Shown: one piece after another, positions 1 through 10,360 of the stretch
Layout: each line of letters begins with the position of its first letter
Numbering within the stretch: the first letter of the stretch is position 1
Origin: Dermanyssus gallinae
Lineage: Eukaryota > Arthropoda > Arachnida > Mesostigmata > Dermanyssidae
Direction of reading: 5' to 3'
DNA: 64,000 bases
Assembly: GCA_003439945.1 (NCBI GenBank)
Contig: QVRM01005936.1
Coordinates: 213,501-277,500, forward strand
The notes under the pieces: generated by a model
The model's database searches: none
What the model was told of the DNA's origin: nothing
The model's input: the letters and a program-made list of their open reading frames with translations, nothing else
Program-made: the position numbers and the translations under genes

Positions 1-80
1 TTTTTAAGTGATTGATTGATCAATTATTCGCTTAAATACACATGTCACCCTTTTACAGCAGGAGCGCATAGAGCGGCAGC
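1..80 (-). mobile_element. 3' end of a second copy of the SGNH-ORF1 LINE
   Basis: The reverse complement of these bases aligns with the 3' UTR end of the LINE at 5,868-10,360. Both show a GCTGC..TATGCG stretch, then TAAAAGGG, then AAGCGAATAA and a terminal run of AATCAAT-type repeats. The copy lies on the minus strand with its tail at the window edge. It is severely 5'-truncated, which is usual for LINE insertions. Confidence 0.6.
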
Positions 81-345
81 ATATAGTGATACCGCAAAGC
101 AAACGAGACCCCTGATTCACGTTCTCTTGAAGAGATGTTATTTTAAAAAGTTGCTCTTACATTGTTATAAGCGCTGCTAAGCGTTTATTATGTTGGTGCC
201 TGCAGCTTCGTACTATAGACTATCCTCTGTACCATACGGACCTGCCCCCCTTTTTTGAAATGTCTTGGAATTGCTTGATGCTGATACGTCGTAAGCAGCT
301 GCCGTGACTAGTATGAGACTCACAAGCCCACTGAGTCCGCGTTCC
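81..345. repeat. Dispersed repeat, copy 1 of 3
   Basis: This non-coding stretch recurs at about 42,595-42,945 in the same orientation. Shared landmarks are a TTGTTATAAGCGC block, a CTTGCAGCTTC-like block and the GCGTGACTAGT motif. Its right half also recurs at about 38,100-38,270. No coding potential is visible. It ends where segment A of the tandem duplication begins. Confidence 0.65.
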
Positions 346-956
346 TTCCCGAAAATGATACTTGATGCCGGTTTTGTAAAAATACTAAGAAGTCAGGTTC
401 GCAGTTTAGTTTAAGAGGAGTGTGACAATAGCGAATTTGGGAAAGCCGTTATCACTAAGGATAGAAAGACAAACTGTCATCCATATCCGTGGAACACGTA
501 TCCTTGTTCGTTGCGCGCAGAATTTTCTTCGCTGAAAACTACTGGCAGAATACTGCAGTGGGAGACTATTAAAAGCCCTTATGTAAGATTGATTATCCAA
601 AACAAAGACAAATAAATGCTCAAGGTGAGATACAATTAAACCCCGTTGACTTTCTGTTGTGCACCAGTGTCTATGAAGAAGAGCCGTGTCTCAGGTAATA
701 GGTGATACTAGCTCAACTAAAACAAATAATGTGAGATATTGGCGGTAAAAAACATCCCTATAACTCATTTGACAGACGATTTTCGTCCAAAGAAAGATGC
801 TAGTCGCCTTTGTTGATGCTACTTGAGTCTATGACGAAGTCACTAATTTCAAGAAGATTATTTCCGGTACAATCCTAGCTAAGCCTGTTAGCCTAAACTT
901 GTCATTGGAAGTAGCGTATTGTACACATCAGAGTGAATAAGAACGATTCAAATTCT

Positions 957-1015
<59 letters not shown>

Positions 1016-1548
1016 TATAACTTCACTATGTTAGCACTTTGGAGGTATGTATGTATATATATATATATATATATATAAAGAATGAGTCTCAGTTCAGAAT
1101 CAGATTGTTATATTTAAGATAATCACATTGAAGTACATATTCATCACGTAAGATTTCATCCAAATAGAAATAAGTTAAAACCTCTTATTAGTGTTGTAGA
1201 ATTTATATAAAGTGTAGGTTGCTCGACCAGCAATAAACCGCGTTGGAGGGGACATTATGAGCCGTTAAAGGGCCGCGTCTGACCAGTTGTGTTACAGCCA
1301 GTTCTGACAGTTGGAAGCCAATTTCTTACCTCCAATCGAATAGCGGCAGCCGTCGGCCCGGCCGCCGGGGTCTTTAGTGATTGTAGAAAGCTATATACAT
1401 AAATAAAAACTAAAGATGTGTCTTCCAGAATTCGCACAACACAACTTTGAGTTCTAATATAACTCGGCAAAAAATCATTTTTCTAATGGAACGAGTGACG
1501 GAAATGTCTATATATATACCTCGTTTGTTGGACGAATTCTGAAAAATC

Positions 1549-1597
<49 letters not shown>
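346..1597. other. Non-coding part of segment A with (TA)n tracts
   Basis: No gene is supported here. Long (TA)n runs lie at about 958-1,012, 1,048-1,076 and 1,550-1,597. The remaining sequence matches 22,280-23,440 in segment B. The last (TA)n run is the landing site of mariner copy 1. Confidence 0.6.
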
Positions 1598-1599
<2 letters not shown>

Positions 1600-1602
<3 letters not shown>

Positions 1603-2886
1603 GTAGTTCAACAAGTTCTTAGAATGAAAACCAAGAATTTTCCAAATCTTGTTTTTAATTTTTTCTTATTCGATATACTCCCCAAGAAGCTCAATACACT
1701 TTTCCCACCGAGATTTCAGAGTATTTATACCTCTTGAGTAGAATTCCGCGTCTTTAGACTGAAAATAGGCATTGACAGCAGCCTTAACCTCTTCATTGCT
1801 GGAAAAACGCTTTCCACCGAGACTATTCTTCAAATGTCCGAAGAGGAAATAATCAGAGGGGGCCAGGTCTGGAGAATAGGAAGGTTGTTCAATAAGTTCG
1901 AACTTCAGTTGGGCCAGTTTTGCCGTTGCTTGCCGCGACTTGTGTGCGGGAGCATTGTCCTGGTGAAACAGGACAACCTTCTTCTGCAAAGCGGGCCGTT
2001 TCACGATGAGTTCTTGCTTCAGGCAGTCCAACAGTCTTGCATAATATTCTCCCGTGATCGTTTTACCGCTCTCAAGGTAGTCGACCAGAATTATTCCACG
2101 TTGGTCCCAAAAAACCGTAGCCATCATCTTTCCGGCCGATGCCGTTGTCCGCACCCTCTTTGGAGGTCCTTCACCAGGTGCACACCATTGACGAGATGCT
2201 TCTTGGGTCTCGGAAGTGTAGTGATGGACCCAGCTTTCATCGACGGTCACGAATCTGCGCCAAAAATCCGACGGATTTTTCGACATCTTGGCCAAATTTC
2301 GCTGTGAAGCGGAAACACGCGCGTCTTTTTGGCCTTGGTTGAGCAAATGCGGCACCCATTTTGCTCTGAGCTTTTTCATCTTCAATTTTTCGTGCAGGAT
2401 GAAATGCACTCTACCCAAACTGATCCCCAAGGCCTCCTCTATCTCTCTAATGTTCACTCGCTTATCTGCGGCAACGATTTTCCGCACTTTTTCCACGTTT
2501 TCCTCATCAGTTGCCGTTTTTGGGCGTCCTGAACGTAGTTCATCCTCGGTGCTCCTGCGACCTCTTTTTAACTCATTAATCCAGTTGGAAACAGTGGCAA
2601 AACATGGCGCAGAGTCACCGTACACCTCGTCTAACTCAGTTTTCACTTGGGTCGCATTCCAATCTTTGAAATAAAAATGCTTGATAACCACTCGAAACTC
2701 TTTTTTCTCAATTTTTCAAAATCACGCCGATACGTTGCACGGGAAAAGCGATCAAACGAAATCGCAACGGCCAATCACCATAATATTTTGACTGCTAGCA
2801 TTCAAAAAGTTGCCGTTTCCAATAGCGGCGAAAGCGCGCCAAAATTCGAATTCTGAAAAGCTCATTTTAAGAACTTGTTGAACTAC

Positions 2887-2889
<3 letters not shown>
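1600..2889 (-). mobile_element. Mariner DNA transposon, copy 1 (nearly intact)
   Basis: A 1,290-bp element bounded by about 28-bp terminal inverted repeats that start CAGGTAGTTCAACAAG and differ at one position between ends. It is flanked by TA dinucleotides at 1,598-1,599 and 2,890-2,891, the mariner target-site duplication, and sits inside a (TA)n tract. The transposase gene is on the minus strand. A second copy of the same family, in the opposite orientation, lies at 31,312-32,575. Segment B has no element at the homologous position, so insertion followed the duplication. Confidence 0.95.
1666..2712 (-). CDS. Mariner transposase, DD34D; original ATG lost
   Basis: The frame encodes about 348 residues, full length for mariner transposases, which cut and paste the element at TA sites. 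Two N-terminal helix-turn-helix regions cover roughly residues 1-110, with the WVPHLL linker after them. All three catalytic aspartates are present: VTVDESW, LFHQDNAPAH and SPDLAPSDYFLF, with 34 residues between the second and third. The body has no stop or frameshift. The start is damaged: the codon that is ATG in the sister copy (31,489) is ATT here at 2,710-2,712, just after a TGA. The longest frame can only begin at a GTG at 2,691. The protein is therefore probably not made from its own start, although the catalytic core looks recent and undamaged. Confidence 0.92.
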   Translation of the reverse strand: MEKKEFRVVIKHFYFKDWNATQVKTELDEVYGDSAPCFATVSNWINELKRGRRSTEDELRSGRPKTATDEENVEKVRKIVAADKRVNIREIEEALGISLGRVHFILHEKLKMKKLRAKWVPHLLNQGQKDARVSASQRNLAKMSKNPSDFWRRFVTVDESWVHHYTSETQEASRQWCAPGEGPPKRVRTTASAGKMMATVFWDQRGIILVDYLESGKTITGEYYARLLDCLKQELIVKRPALQKKVVLFHQDNAPAHKSRQATAKLAQLKFELIEQPSYSPDLAPSDYFLFGHLKNSLGGKRFSSNEEVKAAVNAYFQSKDAEFYSRGINTLKSRWEKCIELLGEYIE

Positions 2890-2891
<2 letters not shown>

Positions 2892-2920
<29 letters not shown>

Positions 2921-3235
2921 TAGCACTTTAGAGTGAACAGTTGTCTTCGCGTGAACGTGTAGTCATAGGTTAGCTAACATTGAGATTGGCCCAGTTAAAC
3001 AATGCCTTATATGGATGTTGCATTGTCTCCTTTAATGTTGAGCGGCCTCTGACGCAATCATTCGGATGCTCTCGGGTCACTTGTAGAAAGCATGACCTAC
3101 GCGAAGATTGCACTACTAAGCTGTTAATATTTACAATATCATATCATATCGCATACGTTCAAGCGCTCCGAAAACTCCACGAAACGCAGTTGGTCAACTG
3201 TTGTAGTAAAGAGCGGTATTAAGGAGAGTGACACT
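2892..3235. other. Spacer between mariner and LINE fragment
   Basis: A (TA)n tail at 2,892-2,917 is followed by sequence that matches 24,310-24,470 of segment B, including the near-palindromic ATATCATATCATATCG. No gene is seen. Confidence 0.5.
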
Positions 3236-3866
3236 ATCGTCATGAACCGAGAAGTAGACCCCGGAGCAAGAAAAAGAAAGCAAAGTAGAAGGTGGCGCCC
3301 TCAGCCGACATGGCTGCTGATCTAGTACAGGGTGTGCTGGACAAAATCGTTCCTTGCATAATAGAAGCGATTCAAACAGCAGTCACCAGCGTTATTAAGA
3401 GGCTGATTCCCTACTTCTTCCGCAGAGTCTCCGTAGAAGAGAAGAGTGTACCTCACACCACAATCACTGACGTCCCAGTATCAAAGAAATCACATTCTAG
3501 TCAGGGCAAAATGTCGTCAATTAGATTCTTTTAGTGGAACTGTGAAGGTATCAAATCGAGGAGTTTACGATGACTTCCCTTAACGGAGCAATTCGATGTG
3601 TTAGTTATGGGCCACTGAGCCCACGGTCATCGCCAGTTGGCGTCAAGCCAAGCGGACGAACAACGTCTGGGTGCCCAGTCAGAAGAACCCGGCCAAACGA
3701 GTGGAGCAGTAGCTATCAAATATAACGGTAAACTTCCTGGAATCCAACCCTGCGCACAATGAGGACAACTGCGTAGTCCTGACAGGGAACACAGTAAACG
3801 TGATTGCAGCCAACTCTAGTCCATCGGAGGATACGGAAACTCTGCTGAAGAAACTGTCTAGGTTTT
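3236..3866 (+). mobile_element. LINE 5' fragment: ORF1 start and endonuclease start (segment A copy)
   Basis: An ORF of about 80 codons (3,292-3,534; methionine region MAADLVQGVLDKIV) is followed within 40 bp by MSSIRFFxWNCEGIKS, the N-terminal strand of an AP-type endonuclease domain in LINE ORF2. The frame then decays through several stops. The better copy is at 24,420-25,345 in segment B, where the GDLN motif survives. Here the element is cut off at about 3,866, where it joins sequence that in B lies beyond 26,290, so A suffered an internal deletion. Confidence 0.7.
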
Positions 3867-3982
3867 GATTGCCTAAAAGATTGGCTAATCTCGCTAATCC
3901 TTCTCGGGCAACATGTCTTACTAAACAATCTTTCAGCTTTGTAATTATACTAATGGATAAACCTTTCTAGCTTTACACTTGC

Positions 3983-4153
3983 CATGTCCATCGTCCTGTC
4001 GAAAGGATTTTCGTTCACAATATTGTATACGTTCTTTATCTTGTAGTATACCTTATTATTTCTTCTAGACGAATCAGGGTATGACATTCGTTATACTGGA
4101 AACAGGTGACCTCTAAAAACTTCGACTCCAGGATCTGAGTAGTGAGACATTTA
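3983..4153 (-). pseudogene. RBR-type E3 ligase-like gene, second exon (segment A copy)
   Basis: Homologous to 26,424-26,593. The acceptor TTGCAG is kept at 4,154-4,155. The donor is GC (GCAAGT) rather than GT. Small indels break the reading frame that in segment B encodes the second half of the RING and the start of the next zinc-binding domain. It pairs with the first exon at 5,086-5,614 through an intron of about 930 bp. Judged a decayed duplicate. Confidence 0.6.
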
Positions 4154-4699
4154 CTGCAACAAAATTCAATTGTATAGTCTTTAGTTGTGATGAAAGTTTG
4201 TGATGACATTGGCAAACTACAACATCTGACCGTTAGTTTTTTTTAAACTAATAACGCTAACACCTTTTTATCATATAAAATAAGTAGAACTATAAAGTAT
4301 ACCTTTATAGGTTAAATAAAGCCTGTAGGTTTTTTCAGTGTACACCTAACAATTTCAAACACACGTAAAGCTCTCTATACATATGTTGAACTTACAAGAT
4401 CTTTCGGTACCAGTGTCTATCGGAGACTAAATGTTAAGACTAACACAAACGCATTATAATCTAATAGAATAGAGAGCACCTTCCTTCCACATAAAATGGG
4501 GTGGATAAGAACTGTAAGACTAACCTAGAAATTGTGTTGACATACATGCAGTAATGGCAATGGACTATTTCGATGAATCGATATAGATGTCAGTTTATAG
4601 ATTAAAATGCTTTATGCATGAATATAAACATCATAATGGGGAGATAATAATGTACCATATTTTTTATTAGACATCTGTTGTCCCCTTTTGTCCAAAAAT

Positions 4700-4835
4700 G
4701 GCCGAATATAGTCCACTCCGGCATTCACCGTGCCGAAATTGGTAACTACGAAAACTAATTTAAGAGTGGCCGGTCGAGGGCTTGCATTCCACGATCTCCT
4801 GAATGCAACACTAAGAAATGGCTATCGTGACATGC
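4700..4835 (-). repeat. tRNA-derived SINE, family 2, degenerate copy (segment A)
   Basis: The minus strand carries the body of the SINE seen best at 59,270-59,455: the AATTTAAGAGTGGCCGGTC block, the region corresponding to the B box, and the GTCCACTCCGGCATT 3' region. The equivalent copy at 27,128-27,245 in segment B shows that this insertion predates the duplication. Confidence 0.6.
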
Positions 4836-4889
4836 TATAAAAAAGTTGGCGGAACCGGATAGACATAGGTTAAAGAGTAAATTAATCTA

Positions 4890-4985
4890 AGTGTTTAAAG
4901 TGTCCAAGTAATAAGTGTATATATACTCGTATATATATGTAAGTGTGTCTATAAATTCAGATAATGCTTGGACACCTTAAACACT
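4890..4985. repeat. Small MITE-like inverted-repeat element
   Basis: Terminal 19-bp arms, AGTGTTTAARGTGTCCAAG at 4,890-4,908 and its reverse complement at 4,967-4,985, differ at one position and enclose about 58 bp of TA-rich sequence. Segment B keeps only the left arm (27,353-27,371), followed directly by (TA)n. Confidence 0.6.
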
Positions 4986-5085
4986 CTCCGCCTTATATAT
5001 ATATATATATATTTGTTAAAACAAACCATACAACTTTCATGCAAAAAGTCATGACCTGACTTGACTTTTGTGTTCGCCAGCTTAC

Positions 5086-5614
5086 CGACAGCTTTTGTGT
5101 ATCATGCAGTTCTTCAGAACGACGCCGTCAAAAAAGCCGATTTGCTGATGGCAACCACGACATATGAAGGGTCTGAAGGTCGGCCATAGATTATTATCAT
5201 ACAGCTCGAGCACTTTGAGATAGTTCTCCTCAGTCAGATAGCGATTGTGGTCGGTCAAGCTCTGCTACTGAGGAAGCTGCAGCAGCGAAGAAGAAGACAG
5301 CGCAGAATTGGTCCTGGCGACTCGGGGAACACTGTCCTTGATTGCCGCAGAACTCTGACGGGACGCCGTGGGTAGCGTGGCTGTGGTTCTGGGAAACGCG
5401 GTCGATGCTGACCCACCGGTCTCCAACTGCGGCCGCCTGAACACGGGATTGGGCGCGTAGAGAGCTTTCCCGCCTCTCTCTGCACGAGTTGAGGCAGATT
5501 CCAGCCCGGTGGTGTGGAAATGCCATTGCTTCTCTTCGCATCCGCTGGTCGACTAGTCGCATCGAATTCGATCTTCCGAGTCCTCGAGGTTACCGCGGCG
5601 AGCATCTCCGGCAT
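5086..5614 (-). pseudogene. RBR-type E3 ligase-like gene, first visible exon (segment A copy)
   Basis: Homologous to the intact exon at 27,509-28,035. It starts with the same MPEML and ends at the same CG|GTAAGC donor. Indels shift the frame after roughly residue 45 and again later, so the protein cannot be read through. The segment most like the RING start (FICCGCN in copy B) is present only in degraded form. A broken duplicate of a multi-exon host gene fragment. Confidence 0.65.
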
Positions 5615-5867
5615 GGTGTTCTAAGCGCAATAAGAAACGCAATCGTATAGCGCAAGCGCGTTTGTGTGAAACGGCTATCTGTACGGCCTAGCATCGTCCT
5701 CTCGAACTAGACAATATATACATCGAATATATATATATATATATATTCGATGGCATCTTTTTTCTAACAATTTCCTCTGGTAATTTATTGTGATATTTCG
5801 ATAGAGCAAAATTTTCCTTTCTTAGGTATGTAAAACTCAGACACATAACCAGACACGTTTTATAGGT
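5615..5867. other. Spacer upstream of the E3-like exon, with (TA)n
   Basis: A short non-coding stretch with a (TA)n tract inside an inverted CATCGAATATA...TATATTCGATG arrangement at about 5,722-5,752. It continues in segment B at 28,235-28,370. The LINE insertion begins at its right end. Confidence 0.5.
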
Positions 5868-5881
5868 ATTTGTTTAGAATA

Positions 5882-7078
5882 ATGTTGTTGTATATTATAT
5901 ATTGTAATGACGAGGACAAGAAGGATGATAATATTGATGATGACAACACAAGCGAAGATGAAGAAGTACGCGGAGGCGACGACCGGCGAATGATTCTACA
6001 ACAACAAACAAGAGGTGAAGATGCTGTCGTTGCTGCACTGGAGGAGACGATGCACCAACAAAATAAACAGCATCAGAAACAGCTGGAGACAGGGGACCAA
6101 CCGCAAACGTTACCACCAGTTGGCAAAAGGGTAGTAATTGCTGGGGACTCAAACATATTAGGGATAGAAGAACAGTTGGGGAACATTATTCCGAGGAGTA
6201 CAGCAGGGCTCACGATTATTGGAAAAAGAGGGGGGACATCCAGGGCTATTGTGGAACTAATTGAAACAGATATGGATATGTTTGATAATGAAGAGCAGAT
6301 ATTGGTGTTTCATGCAGGGTTAATAGATGTAATACAGGCAAATACTGAGATAGGAGCGGTTAGGGAGGTCAGTAAGCAAGTAGAAAAATTAATAGGTTTC
6401 TGCACTGAGCGTAGAATAGAATTGACGGTATGCTCATTGCCAGAAACAGTTAATCGAAAAGCGGGACGAGACTACAGGGGTGCTTGCAGGGCTGTTAATA
6501 TGAAAATAGCTCCCATGGTGCGGGCAGCTAAACAACATTTTGAATACCTACCCCTGGAATACATACAGGATACCGCTGGAGCCATGGCTCCGGACGGTAT
6601 TCACTACGGTGAGGTGGGTGCTCAAATGGCGGCACGACCAATTGGCCGGAGAGCCTGCGAATGGCTTGGAATAAAAATGACAGCTGGGAAAATAGGGGGA
6701 AGAGCCACATATAGACAGGAAAAACAAGCAGAATATCCACCACGATTTGTAGATCAGGGACAGATGCCATATAGACATGAAATGAGGCTAGCTCAGGGAA
6801 GTAATAATTGGGTGTCGGGAAATGTATATAAAAACAAGGAGGAATTCTACGGGGGAAGAACATTACAAATGATTGGATGGAGAAACAAAAGCACCGCATA
6901 CAACATGAATGGGGACAACAGATATTTAAACAGAGAGCACAGCAATCACGGAATGCAAACACAAATGGAAACGAGACAACGGGGAGCATTGGAACTAGAG
7001 GAGGCGTTGGATGTGATTCGGAGGTTGGCCATGGGCAACCTTGCGAGAAATCTTAAGCAGACACCAAAATCGATATAG
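5882..7078 (+). CDS. LINE ORF1 protein with SGNH/GDSL hydrolase-like domain
   Basis: A single open frame of 398 codons from the ATG at 5,882. An acidic, low-complexity N-terminus (Asp/Glu-rich, then Gln-rich, about residues 8-80) leads into an SGNH-type fold. VVIAGDSNILG near residue 90 supplies the block I Ser. MAPDGIHYGEVG near residue 236 supplies the block V Asp-x-x-His. The C-terminal third is basic and Gly/Asn/Arg-rich, suited to RNA binding. Esterase-like ORF1 domains are known from CR1-group LINEs, where they are thought to serve RNP assembly. An intact frame beside a broken ORF2 suggests fairly recent insertion. Enzymatic activity cannot be judged from sequence alone. Confidence 0.82.
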   Translation: MLLYIIYCNDEDKKDDNIDDDNTSEDEEVRGGDDRRMILQQQTRGEDAVVAALEETMHQQNKQHQKQLETGDQPQTLPPVGKRVVIAGDSNILGIEEQLGNIIPRSTAGLTIIGKRGGTSRAIVELIETDMDMFDNEEQILVFHAGLIDVIQANTEIGAVREVSKQVEKLIGFCTERRIELTVCSLPETVNRKAGRDYRGACRAVNMKIAPMVRAAKQHFEYLPLEYIQDTAGAMAPDGIHYGEVGAQMAARPIGRRACEWLGIKMTAGKIGGRATYRQEKQAEYPPRFVDQGQMPYRHEMRLAQGSNNWVSGNVYKNKEEFYGGRTLQMIGWRNKSTAYNMNGDNRYLNREHSNHGMQTQMETRQRGALELEEALDVIRRLAMGNLARNLKQTPKSI

Positions 7079-10000
7079 AAGAGGGAAAAGAGGTAAAAAG
7101 AAGAGAGCACCTTTCCGACGGATAGCATTGCTAAATATAAGAGGTGGTAAAAGACGGGGTAAGTGGGGGGAACTATACAGGCTGATAGAAAAGAGAGGAG
7201 TAGATATAATGGTAGTAACAGAGACAGGGTTTCATGGATACAATTGGTATGGGACAAATAGAAGAACGGGGGCAGGAAAAAATGGGTTTGGAGGAGTGGG
7301 TATATTCATTAAAGAAAGCATAATGGGTAGCGAAGTAAGTGAATTAAAAATGAAAGATTTGGTGGTGGTTGATATTGAAGGGCTTAGCGGGGTAATAAGA
7401 ATTATAGGGATTTACAGGGCGCCGAGTAATACGTTAGAGGAAAGTAAAAAACTGTATAGTGGATTAACAGAGGCGGTCGCCAATAGTGGGGAGATGGGAA
7501 CTATGTGCCTTGAAGATATGAACGCCCACATTCACCAGTTAGACGGGAGAGAGGATATGGAAGAGAAAATGCTACTACAATGGGTATCAACGGCAGGGCT
7601 CAATATACTAAATTTAGATAAAGTAGTGGTTAGAAAATATACGTATAGTCAGGGAAATAGGAAGTCATGTGTAGATTATATTATGGTCAAAGGAAAAATA
7701 CGGGAATGGGTGAGAGAGATGCTTGTTGATGAAGAAAAGGAATGGAACATTGGCAGTGACTATAATTGGGTGGAAGTTACGGGGCGGGGAAGAGCTACTA
7801 ATAAGTTGAAAATAGACAAAAAGATAATAGACAAGCAGAATTGGGCACATAAAATAGATGAACTTTAACAACTCTTAGGGGACACCATAGAGATGGATCT
7901 AGATAAAATGCATACAATAATACGGAATAAATATGATGAATGTTATAAAGTAGTTAAGGGCGTAAGAGGGGGAGAGAGGGGCTGGTGGAATAAGGAGATT
8001 GAGGAGGCTATATTGGAAAGAAAAACGTGGAGCAGGGAGCACAAGAAGATAGTAAATAGAGACCCGGGTAAGGGTGAGGAATACTGGCAAAGATATATGC
8101 AGGCAAAGACAAAGGTTCAGTATTTGGTACAAGAAGGAATAAAGCGGCAGGACGAACAGGAATTTAATAGTATATTAGGGGCTCCAAGGGGACAACGGGT
8201 AAAGCGATTCTGGACATATGTCGTCAATGCAAGGAAAAGCATGACTAACCTTGAGCATGAAAAAGTGTTCACAAAAGAAGAGATGAATGCGGCGGTAAAA
8301 GCACTATTTTTTATTAGTAATAGAGTTAGTGAAAGAAGGTCAAGAATAAATACAGGTATAATCACAGGGGTAGAAGAAATAGAACAAGTTATTAGAAGAA
8401 TGAAAGGGAAGACGGCATGCGGGTTAGACGGAATAACAATGGAGATTGTAAACGCGTTGGGAGAGGACTACATACGTTATTTATCCAAAGTTTTTAATAA
8501 CTTCTTTGCCGGAGGTAGCATACCGAGAAGTTGGCGTAAGGGAAGAGTATCTTTGCTGCCAAAGGATGGCGTCGATAACGATGATTTGAGAAATAGACGA
8601 CCGATAACTATTACACCGATTACGTACCGTAGTTTCATGAAAATGTTTAAGTGCCGGGTACAAGAAAAGTTAGAAGCGAATGGTAAAATTGGGGAATGGC
8701 AATGTGGGTTTAGAAAAGGATATAGGTTAGATGACCATATTTTTCTACTGAATCAAATAGTTAAAATATCCAGGATGAGGGGACAGGGTTGTATTGGGGG
8801 CTGTTTGGATCTAAGAAAAGCTTACGATATGGTCAATAGAGATACATTGTATAAATGTATGGCAGAAGAAGGATTTGACGCAAGTTGGATAGGCTTACTG
8901 AAAAAAAATTTATAGGAAAAACACAGTAATAATTAAACGAAAGGAGGGGGAATCGAGTGAATATAGTGTTGCTAAAGGAGTGAGACAAGGATGCCCTTTA
9001 TCATCAGTTCTTTTTCTAATATATATAGAAAGAATCGCTAGAAAGGTGAATAACACCGGGTTGGGGTGGCAGATTGGTGAAAGAGAAACCTTCATTAGAA
9101 TTCCTCTTCTGTTGTTTGCAGATGATATGGTTATTTTAGCAAGGAACGTAGAAGAGGTTCAAGGAATGATTGATGCCTGTGGGAAGGCAGCAGATGAGCT
9201 AGATATGATATGTAACGAAAAGAAGAACGCTTTTTAGTATTTTTGGGGGTGTCAATGGAGCGGAAGCTAAGGTTGCAGGGAAATGAGTTAGGGTATCCGG
9301 ATCAATATAAATATTTAGGTGTCACAATAGCGTCCAAGGGAGAAGTAATGAAGGAGGAAGAAATATTAAGAATAAAGAAAGCAGACAGGGGTAGGAATTC
9401 AGTAAGGTACAAGAGTCTATGGGGGTTCAATAGATATGTAGTTACAAGGGACATTTGAAAAGCAATGTATGTTCCAGGAGTGACTTTTGGAAACGCTGTT
9501 CTAGTGCATAGCTCGGGTTTATGGAGAAAGTTAGAAGGGATTTAAAGAGAAGTAATTAGATTCTCATTGGGATGCCGCTTTAATTGTAGCAGAGAGTTTC
9601 TCGAAGGGGAAGGCGGTATGTCCAAATTCATTGAAAGAGAAGTGCAAAGTAAGCTGAGATACTGTAGTAGATTTAGGACATTGAAGAACGAACGATGGGT
9701 TAAAAAGATACAATGGGTAACAAGGGCAATGGGAGTAAAAACAAAATGGGACAGGAGGGTGGAATTTGCGGCAAGACAAATAGGACTCAGTAGTAACAAT
9801 GGGCAGACACTGCTATGTCCAGTGGGCAAATTAAAAGTAGGGTAAAGTCAGCATACACAGAGAAGTGGCGGACAGCACTTATGCAGAAAACTAGTTTAAA
9901 AGAAGTATACGGGAATATAAAATCGGAAAGGGGTGAAGTAGCATGGTTATATGATAATACAAGAGGCAACGAGCTGTTAGCGGATGCAAGAGCCGGTATG

Positions 10001-10240
10001 TTAGACACGAGGGTGCAGCGAAATTGCTACGAGAATTAGAAACAACGATATGTCGGATATGCGGTAAAAGAGAAGAAACGATAGATCATCTGGTTAGGGA
10101 GTGTGAACAATTGGGAGGGACTAGGAATCTAAAATTAGAGGCTCTAATCTAAGCGCTAGGATTAGGTAAGGATGCAGAAAAGGCACAGGTAGAGATTACA
10201 AAGCAGAGACTATCCCGATGGATGGTGCTCAACACATAAG
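7041..10240 (+). pseudogene. LINE ORF2: AP-endonuclease plus reverse transcriptase, broken by several lesions
   Basis: The endonuclease domain covers 7,041-7,868: IALLNIRGG, VVTETGFHG, then LEDMNAH where a GD-[FM]-N-A-H motif is expected, and GSDYNWVEV at the SDH motif, so two catalytic positions look changed. The RT domain runs 7,893-9,237: GKTACGLDGITMEIV, GEWQCGFRKGY, CLDLRKAYD, RQGCPLSSVLF and LLFADDMVIL (catalytic FADD retained). Thumb and C-terminus follow in pieces to a finger at about 10,040-10,105 (CRICGKREETIDHLVREC) and the stop at about 10,238-10,240. Stops or frame changes occur near 7,866, 8,913, 9,235, 9,456, 9,843 and 10,037. Cannot make a full ORF2 protein. Confidence 0.88.
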
Positions 10241-10360
10241 GGCAAACAACGGGGGACTACAACATTGATCATTAATAGCTGCAGCGTTATGCGCCCCTGA
10301 TATAAAAGGGAGATATGTGTACACACATTTATCAAGCGAATAAATCAATTAATCAATCAT

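Larger units (their letters stand above)
5868..10360 (+). mobile_element. Near full-length LINE with SGNH-type ORF1 and AP endonuclease/RT ORF2
   Basis: About 4.5 kb of LINE sequence interrupts segment A between TTTTATAGGTATT and AAATATGAAAACAT, which are adjacent in segment B at about 28,360-28,395. B is therefore the empty site. Order: ORF1 (intact), ORF2 (endonuclease, reverse transcriptase, C-terminal CCHC-like finger; broken), a 3' UTR of about 120 bp with a TATAAAAGGG motif, and a terminal run of AATCAAT-like repeats instead of poly(A). A truncated relative lies at position 1-80. ORF2 overlaps ORF1 by tens of bases in another frame. Affiliation within the CR1/L2/Jockey group is inferred from domain order. 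Confidence 0.9.

Noticed and set aside
1834..2674. Several plus-strand frames of 67-157 codons over mariner 1
   Set aside because: Antisense shadows of the transposase gene; the same shadows appear over copy 2 at 31,526-32,366.
5895..7257. Minus-strand frames up to 153 codons
   Set aside because: Shadows of LINE ORF1 and ORF2; no motif of their own.
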